DNA of 64,000 nt from Adenanthera pavonina (Eukaryota > Streptophyta > Magnoliopsida > Fabales > Fabaceae), in contig JAIVEN010000020.1 of NCBI GenBank assembly GCA_026686845.1, positions 8,335,501 through 8,399,500 on the forward strand, in the 5' to 3' direction. The position numbers were made by a program, and so were the translations under genes. The notes below the pieces were generated by a model, which was not told the DNA's origin, made no database searches, and saw only the letters and a program-made list of their open reading frames with translations. Shown here in pieces: positions 56,944-64,000 of this stretch (position 1 is the stretch's first letter; the number at the start of each line of letters is the position of its first letter).

Positions 56944-58595
56944 TGTTAGATAAGCTGGCTTCCCAAGAGGGGGGTGAATTGGGAAGATTAAAATTTTTTT
57001 TGTAAAATGTCAAGAAAGTAAAGAAAGCAAAGAGTGATAGTAAAACATAGTATAAATGAATAAACAGTAAAAGTAGTAATAGGGAAGAGAAGACTCAAAT
57101 ATTTATCCTGCTTCGGTCTCTCAACTTGACCTACGTCCAATCCCCAAGCCACCACTTGAGATTTTCCACTATCCTATAAGAATTCAGTGGGCTTCTTGCA
57201 AATACCATAGTACAGTGTTGATGTTCTATTTCTAGAGCTCACACTTTCTCTCTTTGCACTCTCACTAAGTGCTTCCCCAATCCCTTGTGATATCTCCTCA
57301 CAAGAAAATCTTTATTCCAGATGAAGATAAGATTGTTTACAATGCATAAACTCTCTTAATCAGAGTGTATATAAAAGTTAAAGTATAAAGAATGAAGTAT
57401 GTGAGAGTAAGAGACTTTGAGTAGATGATTTGGCAGAGTTTCAGTATATACAAAGTTAAAATCATTTCCCACAACTTCAAATGATGTTATATTTATAGAT
57501 TTTGGTCTCAACTATACGTTAGAGACAAAATCTATCCATTTGAGAAGTTACCCAACGATTACTCTGAAAAACTATCTGTTCACCAACTGCATTTAATACT
57601 TCTGACACTCAAAGTTTGAATTTTGGTTGGCCAACAGACGAATTTCACAGAGACCGAAGGCTAAAGCTTCAACGTTGAATATTCGAAGTTCGTCTATCAT
57701 GAAGAAAAGTTCGAATTTTGATCTTTGAAATATATTTCTAAGTTGGAACATACAAATTTTCAAGTTGAAAGTCTTTCTGTTAAGTGTGAACAGTAATTTC
57801 ATTTTGCTACAGTGCCTTCAAAATTCAAATTTTGGAACCCAAAATTCGTCTGTCAGTAGCTGGTTTAATAAGGCATAGTAGTTCATCTTATTCGAAATTC
57901 AAATTTTCAAAGGGCAAAGTTCGTCTGTCAAAGAGACCTCTTTTCAGACTTACTTCAAAGTTTGAATTTGTGAATACTGTCATTCGTATGTCAACATATC
58001 ATTATAATAGACTCATAGGCTTCATTTTTGAAATTCAAATTTTCATGTTCAAAGTTCGTCTGTCAGTGAGCAATTTTGAAGCCCTATCTAAACTTGGTTT
58101 CAGATGAACTTTGACATATTCTCAGATGAATTTTTTTAATTTTTATAAGTTGTATTTTATCTTAAATTTGAATTTTCAAAACTCAAAGTTCGTCTGTCAT
58201 CTTTCAGACACTATCAAAATTAGAATTTCTCAAGTCAAAATTCGTCTGTCAGATAAGCCTCTTTTCATACTTGTTCATTTTCAATACGAAATTCGAATTT
58301 CTAAAGGCAAAGTTCAAATTTTCAAAACAGCATATCAGTATAAACCTTTCAAACTTCATCTGTTGGTGGGTGTTTTTCAAATATTCCATGAATTAACATA
58401 GAATCAAGGTTTTAAAATATCTTTTCACCAAATCAAAGTCTTTTACTCAAATTAAAACATTACTAAACATTCTACATCTATTCTTGCACTGATTTCTCCA
58501 GAATTCCTTCACTTGAAACCTTTTGTGCACCTGTGATATCTTTATTCCAAACTCTTAAAGGTTGGTTTGGAATCATCAAAACACTTGATTCAACA
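56944..58595 (-). mobile_element. Antisense solo LTR, Sirevirus type
   Basis: Ends TGTTAGATAAG at 56944 and TTGATTCAACA at 58595, with the duplication GGGCT on both sides (56939-56943 and 58596-58600). 1652 bp. On the minus strand it starts TGTTGAATCAAG like SIRE-A and shares the hairpin (56959-56986), the TATA site (57490-57497) and the CTACGTCCAATCCCCAAG block. Its U3 is diverged and I do not see clear 198-bp repeats. Confidence 0.93.
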
Positions 58596-58600
58596 GGGCT

Positions 58601-60002
58601 TATTTGCCTCCTGTAAGTCAGCCACTATTCCATTCGTTTCTCTCCTTTCCTTTAATCCTATGCAAGGTAGCAACTCCCCTGCACATTGCTATAATTTAGT
58701 AGTTATTTAGTATAGATTTCTTCATCATTTTCACTACCAGAAACAGAGGAGGAGTTTAATTGAATTGGCTGGCTGAATCTCACTTTTTCTAAGGGGTTTT
58801 GTCAAATTTATTCATTCTTGTAAAAGGGCATCATTTCCCAGCAAATAGCCATCGATGAGAAAATTGGAATTTTGGCTCTCATTTTTCCCCTCTTTTTCTA
58901 GAAATATGAATGGCTATCGTCATAAGGTTTAAGTATTCATGAAGTTTACATTACAAATCCATTAGTGAAATAAGTTCAAATGCAATCATGCATTGAATTG
59001 GAATATGGACTCTTCTGTTTCTTTTTATTGGAATATTGACATGTGATTTTTTAGTAGTTCCATGTGTTACAAGACAACCAATTTTGTCTGTCAAAGATAG
59101 GAGAAGCTGGAACTCATATTGACACACTGCTTTTATGTTCTTGTTCACAACACCTTTGGGGGAAATCCCTTGGCGAGTGCAATTGCAGTTGCCTTACTAG
59201 ATGTGATCAAAGATGACGAACTTACTGAGAGGCATAAAGTATATTACAAAATCTTACTTTGTTAACATAAAAAATGAAAGCACGCAATGCATGAGTCTGG
59301 AATACAAATTCTTGACAAATATTTTTTCCTAACTTAATCAATTTGATTAAGCAGCTGCTGCATGTGGGATGCAAGCTTTAATGATAATCCCCAAATTTGC
59401 AATGGTATTACATTAATAACAATTATGTTTCATTGAAAAGAGTTTTTTAGATATTCATTCTAAATTTCTTTTCTCTCTACTTTCTCTCTACTTTGGACAT
59501 GATTATGCATTATATTCTTTTGAATATTTTTTAGATGTTCGTTCTAAATTTCTTTTCTCTAGTTGATTTAGTTTAATCTTACTTTAGAAATTACGTTTAG
59601 ATTAATTAAAGTGTGAAAAATAACTGTTGGAAATCTAGGTGTAAAGGTCTCATAGAGATAAAAGGAAAAGCTCAAGTCCTTAGGGTTGGTGATTAATTTC
59701 AAAACTTCTAAGCTACGTCAATCTTATTTTATGTTGCCGGTTTTTCTTTGAAAATTAGTTTATGGTAGCTAAGAATGGATTAGTGATTTGCAATTTGCCT
59801 AAAAATGGTTGTTAGACATGTATTAGTAGACCAAATGTTAGTTATGCGTAGTATGGAAATGAATTTCACACAATGATATAAATATAATATCAAGTTCTAC
59901 TGCTGATAGTTTAAAAGTTTTCTTTTTTATGCATTGTTGTAGAATTATTGGACTCTCAAATGCTAGGGAGGTTGTGCCAAAATTTATACCCATCCTAGGA
60001 AT
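58601..60002 (+). other. CACTA-C leader/intron before the transposase
   Basis: AT-rich, no supported gene. A TTTGCCTCCTGTAAGT donor-like site is at about 58603-58618. The region ends just before the transposase ATG. Small ORFs here have no recognisable motif. Confidence 0.45.
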
Positions 60003-62335
60003 ATGAATTGGTCATGGATGTCTACAAATCATTTGACTCAGGAATATTGGGAAGGAGTGACAGACTTTGTTAGCTTTGCAGTTAAGCATGCTGATAAACC
60101 CAAAAAAATTATATGCCCTTGCTTGAAGTATTGCTATAGGAAGTTAGTTAGTGCGGCTGAGTTGTAATCACATTTAATATGTAATGGAATTGATCGAAGT
60201 TGCACTCAATGGACAAAACATGGTAAGATGAATGATGAGAATAGTAGTAAGAGGTATAGTAGGAGTTGTGGATCAAATGATTTTGACACAAGTACATTGG
60301 AGGCTGATCGTCTTGAAGAGATGGAAAATGTGATTGAGGATGAACTTCAGGATTGTCCGGAGATGTTTGAGAGGTTGAAAAGTGATACAGAAAAACCATT
60401 GTACTTTGGCTGCATTAAGTTCACGATATTATCCACCATGTTGAAGCTGTACAATTTGAAAGTAGGTAATGGATGGAGAGATAAGAGCTTCACAGAGTTA
60501 CTGGCACTTTTGAAAGATATGCTGTCGAAGGATAATTTGCTTCCTAGCCGAACATATGAGGCTAAACGAATGCTAAACTCTATTGGGATGAGCTACAAGA
60601 GGATATATGATTGTCCTAAATGCAATGGCCCATGATATAAGAAGAAAGAATCGACCTCAATGAAGGTGGTGTGGTATTTTCCCATCATACCTAGATTTAG
60701 ACGCATGTACAGTAATGCAAAGAATGCGAAGCTTTTAACATGGCATACAAAACAAAGAATTAAAGATGGAAAGCTTAGATATCCTACAGATTCTCCACAA
60801 TGTAAATTAATTGATTGTGACTATGAAGACTTCGAGGTGGAAGATAGAAACCTACGCCTTGCTTTATCTACAGATGAAATAAATCAACATGGTATGCAGA
60901 GTAGTACCTATAGTACATGGCCTGTGATTTTGGTTATTTATAACTTGCCACTGTGGTTATGTATGAAGCAAAAATCTATGATATTGTCTATGTTGATTTT
61001 TGGACCCAAACAACCTGGAAATGATATAGATGTATACTTATCTCTACTTATTGAAGATTTGAAGCTATTGTGGGATAAGGGTGTGGAAATGTAAGATGGA
61101 TATAAGGAGAAACCATTCAATTTGAAAGCTATGCTATTTGGTACAATCAATGATTTTCCGACGTATGGTAATTTGTCTAGATATAGTATCAAAGGAGAGT
61201 TTGGGTGCCCTATATGTGAAGAAGGGACACACTTGATTCGGTTGAAACATGGTAGGAAATATGTCTTCCTTAGGTGTTGCAGATTTTTGCCTCGGGGATA
61301 TTACTACAAGGGGTGGAGAAAAGCCTTTAATGGGAATACAAAAGAAAGAGGAGAACCAGTGGCGTGTAGCAATGAGGACCTGTTTCGCAAGGTACATGAT
61401 TTGAATAATAACTTCGGGAAACCTTTTTCAAGACATCTTGGAATGAGCGAGTGAAAGAAAAGATCAATTTTCTTTGAACTGCTATATTGGAAGTCTTTGT
61501 ATGTGAGACATTTCCTTGATGTCATGCATATAGAAAAAAATGTATGTGACAACATCATTGGTATGTTACTCAATGTAAAGGGAAAGACCAAAGATGGCAA
61601 GAAGGCGAGGTTAGATTTGGTTGCTATGGGAATTAGAGGAGAATTGGCATTGGTGAAGCAGAAACAACGTACTTATCTGCCTCTGGCAGCTTATACTTTA
61701 TGTAGAAAAGAGAAAATCGCTTTTTGTGAATTACTTAATCAGGTTAAAGTTCCAGAGGGATACTCCTCAAATGTCGGGAACCTTGTATCTATGAAAGGCT
61801 TAAAGTTAAAGGGTGTGAAGTCTCATGACTGCCATGTTCTGATGGAGCACATGATGCCAGTGGGTATATGATCCATTTTGTCGAAAAAGGTGTGGGGGAG
61901 AATAACAAAACTATGTTTATTTTTAAAGTCTATTTGCAACAAAGTCATTAACCTTAGAAAGTTGCCTACTTTACAAAAACAAATTGTTGTCATACTGTGT
62001 GAGGTTAAGATGGTTTTCCTACCTTCATTCTTTGACATGATGGTTCACCTAACGATTCACCTCATTAGGAAAACATATATGTGCAGCCTAGCTTATAAGA
62101 GATGGATGTACCCGATTGAGCGTTACATGAAGATATTGAAAGGGTATGTGGAAAATTGAAGTAGACCTGAGGGTTGTATTGTTGAAAGGGACACAGCTGA
62201 AGAAGCTGTTGAATTCTGTTTCGAATACTTATCAAATGTTGATATCATTGGGCTTCCGAAGTCTTATCACTTGGGGAAAACAAGTGGGGAAGGGATTCAG
62301 GGAAGTGAAATAGTTAGTATCTCTAGGATATAGTA
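60003..62335 (+). pseudogene. CACTA-C transposase (transposase-associated, TNP2, DUF4218), stops only
   Basis: One continuous frame from ATG 60003. Transposase-associated: MNWSWMSTNHLTQEYWEGV and IICPCLKYCYRK. TNP2: KLYNLKVGNGWRDKSFTELL, KVVWYFPIIPRFRRMYSN, AMLFGTINDFPTYGNLSRY with CPICEEGT, KRSIFFELLYWKSL, MHIEKNVCDNIIGMLLNVKG. DUF4218: LPSFFDMMVHLTIHLIRK, YKRWMYPIERYMKILKGYV, TAEEAVEFCFEYL. Breaks are in-frame stops at 60165 (TAA), 60633 (TGA), 61092 (TAA), 61452 (TGA), 61869 (TGA) and 62157 (TGA). No frameshift is needed. It ends at paired stops near 62330. Confidence 0.87.
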
Positions 62336-62439
62336 GGAGCAAGCTCACCTATATGTCTTGCATAACTCAGATGACAAGGGGAGAATTAGAAGCTTGAACC
62401 CTAATAAGAATGAAGGTTGAACCTTAATTGACATACTTT

Positions 62440-62902
62440 GGGGGTAATTGAGCACATATGGGAGTTGGATTACATCTCATTCCGTGTACCTATCTTTTGT
62501 TATAAGTGGGTTGACAACAACAATAGCCTTCAAATTGATGATTCAGGGTTCATTTAGGTGGATTTTAATAGGGTGGGGTATACAAATGAGCCTTTTATTT
62601 TAGCATCACATGCTCAACAAGTGTTTTTTTTCGCTGATCCTGCTAATAAGAAATGGTCTATTGTTATGTTAACAAACAAAGTAATTGAGGATAATGCTCA
62701 GGACTATCAAGATACAGATACTGAGGATGATCCTTTCCACAGGACATCACTTGACACTAATCCTAGTGGAGATAATGCCTTTTATGTGAGAGATGACCAT
62801 CAAGAGGGTACTTGGATTAGAAATAAGGGACAAATGAGTCAGCATTTGACAGGAAAGAGGAAAAGGTCATCATTTTTAAATATAATATATTGCTTGCCTT
62901 AG
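62440..62902 (+). pseudogene. CACTA-C DUF4216 end
   Basis: VIEHIWELDYISFRVPIF, KWVDNNNSLQIDDSGFI, a TAG, VDFNRVGYTNEPFILASH, QQVFFFADPANKKWSIVM, then an acidic tail ending at TAG 62900. Compared with CACTA-A and B, the end of DUF4218 and the start of DUF4216 (the NGYKFHT-type part) are missing. An internal deletion between about 62400 and 62440 is the simplest reading. Confidence 0.78.
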
Positions 62903-63007
62903 TATGAATTTTATTTCCTTCAACATATATGTATATTTTTTCATGTTAAATGGTTCTTTATCCATCTTTGATACCTTACATGTTTGTTGGAATTTCTTTA
63001 CAGGTAA

Positions 63008-64000
63008 ATGGCATCCTCTTCTGATCATAATGATCATGGTGATAATCGTGGTGAAAATGAGTAAGAGCAATATATCAAAAAGCACCGACAGGGCTTGACC
63101 GTGCTGAAAGAGGTGATACGAGCCCAAGATACTTGCCAAAAGATTCATGTTAAATGGAATCATAAAGGCAATCTAATACAGAAGGGTGGAAAAAAATTGA
63201 GCAGCTATATCGGGGTCACTGCAAAGTTGAAGGTTCTTATCTCTCATCCTTACAAGGATTGGAGGAAAGTCCCTGAGCAAGTGAAGAAGAGCAATTTCGA
63301 AGATATAGAGGTATAAAGATAGTATGTCATTTAATTATTATGTTCATGTATATTTACAGACAATAAGTCTTTTGGGTCATGTACTTTGCAGTCTCCTTTT
63401 GACATAAATGATAGTCACATGCGTCACATATATATAAAGGCTGAAGTAGTATTGTGAAACTTTTGAAGCATTTTCACTAGATTCTTCATAAGAGATAAAG
63501 CAGGCAACTTCCATGAGCATCCACCTTCGTTGTTTGAGATATATGTTACACAGGAACATTAGAATGCTTTTGTTGCAAGGCGCTATGAGGAAAATTTTTT
63601 GGTACACCTCTTAATTTTCATACACTATGTTTAGTTGTTGAATAGAATTTGGGTTTGGTGTATGCATGGGTAGTTGTGTTACATGGTTGACTTGCATATG
63701 GTTGGTACCATGGACATGACAGGTTGGTTAGTTTTTGTTGGCCTAGAGCTAATTTGCTGTACTATTTTGCAGAAATTAAGCTAAGCCAACTGTGACAGAG
63801 CTAAGAAGTAGCAATACCCCCTATGGAGGGGGTCATCAAGGATACCATGGTATAGAGTATAAACTGGTACGTGAAAGGCACTATGTTTAATTCTACGACT
63901 TACATTTCCATTCAAATACTTACATGTGCTTATTTGTGTTCATAGATAGCAATCAAAGGAGGGGTCACAAGGGAGGAAAATACAATGCCATGAGCTATGG
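63008..64000 (+). pseudogene. CACTA-C second gene (Transposase_24-like), cut by window end
   Basis: TTTACAG acceptor, then ATG 63008: MASSSDHNDHGDNRGENE, TAA at 63062, then GLTVLKEVIRAQDTCQKIHV, KLSSYIGVTAKLKVLISH and WRKVPEQVKK, the normal first domain. A TTTGCAG acceptor at 63391 opens exon 2 with HMRHIYIKAEVVL, a stop, then HEHPPSLFEIYVTQEH and AFVARRYEENF. Further exons seem to follow after 63770. Stops make it inactive as read. Confidence 0.7.

Larger units (their letters stand above)
41463..64000 (+). mobile_element. CACTA-C, plus strand, right end outside window
   Basis: Begins CACTATGCCAATTTAGGG at 41463, three bases (ACA) after the end of readable CACTA-B coding sequence, followed by subterminal repeats. 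Its transposase (60003-62902) and second gene (63008 onward) are on the plus strand. Two antisense solo LTRs and one complete Sirevirus lie in its leader. The right terminus is not in the window. Confidence 0.82.

Noticed and set aside
1..64000. Search for tRNA, rRNA or named host genes
   Set aside because: No cloverleaf, rRNA motif or host protein domain was recognised. All strong coding signals belong to transposons.

Overview
This 64 kb window is plant nuclear DNA, almost certainly from an angiosperm and probably a eudicot. It is AT-rich and consists of transposable elements nested inside one another. I found no host gene that I can name. The plant assignment rests on Sirevirus-type Ty1/copia elements, a Tat/Athila-like Ty3/gypsy element with two RNase H domains, and CACTA (En/Spm) transposons with TNP2, DUF4218, DUF4216 and Transposase_24 coding parts. 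The species cannot be told from what I see.

Layout, left to right. (1) CACTA-A, plus strand, runs from before the window to 19804. Its TNP2 gene holds a 940-bp LTR-like insertion (1411-2350), and a complete Sirevirus, SIRE-A (5192-17124, target duplication AGATA), sits in its DUF4216 exon. (2) CACTA-A itself lies in the reverse transcriptase of a Tat-like gypsy element, whose RT/RNase H/integrase remnant, long 3' non-coding part with a minisatellite, and 3' LTR (25976-28195) follow. (3) 28196-30030 holds two degenerate CACTA right ends and an unassigned AT-rich stretch. (4) CACTA-B starts at 30031 and its genes are on the minus strand. It carries a Ulp1-like protease remnant and is interrupted by a solo Sirevirus LTR (33255-34947, duplication ATAAG) and a solo gypsy-type LTR (37603-40525, duplication TGATG). 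(5) CACTA-C starts at 41463, inside the first coding part of the CACTA-B transposase, and runs past the window end with genes on the plus strand. It contains an antisense solo LTR (42241-56675, duplication CAATC), which was itself split by a second complete Sirevirus, SIRE-B (42363-54217, duplication AGTTG), and another antisense solo LTR (56944-58595, duplication GGGCT).

The target duplications give a partial insertion order: gypsy, then CACTA-A, then SIRE-A; and CACTA-B, then CACTA-C, then solo LTR, then SIRE-B. By eye the SIRE-B LTRs differ at about 17 sites in 1.72 kb and the SIRE-A LTRs at about 40, so SIRE-B is the younger of the two.

SIRE-B is the best preserved unit. It keeps an initiator-Met primer site, a Gag with two zinc knuckles, protease, integrase, an unbroken RT-RNase H frame, an unbroken 710-residue ORF in the 'envelope-like' position, and two polypurine tracts. 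Its gag and integrase parts carry two nonsense codons and one frameshift, so it would now need help from another copy. The most interesting features not explained by genes are the 198-bp direct repeats in the Sirevirus U3, a hairpin near the LTR end whose stem changes in a compensated way between LTR families, recurrent short motifs with a TTCG/CGAA core, the gag-pol junction, and a substitution-only decay pattern in CACTA-C.
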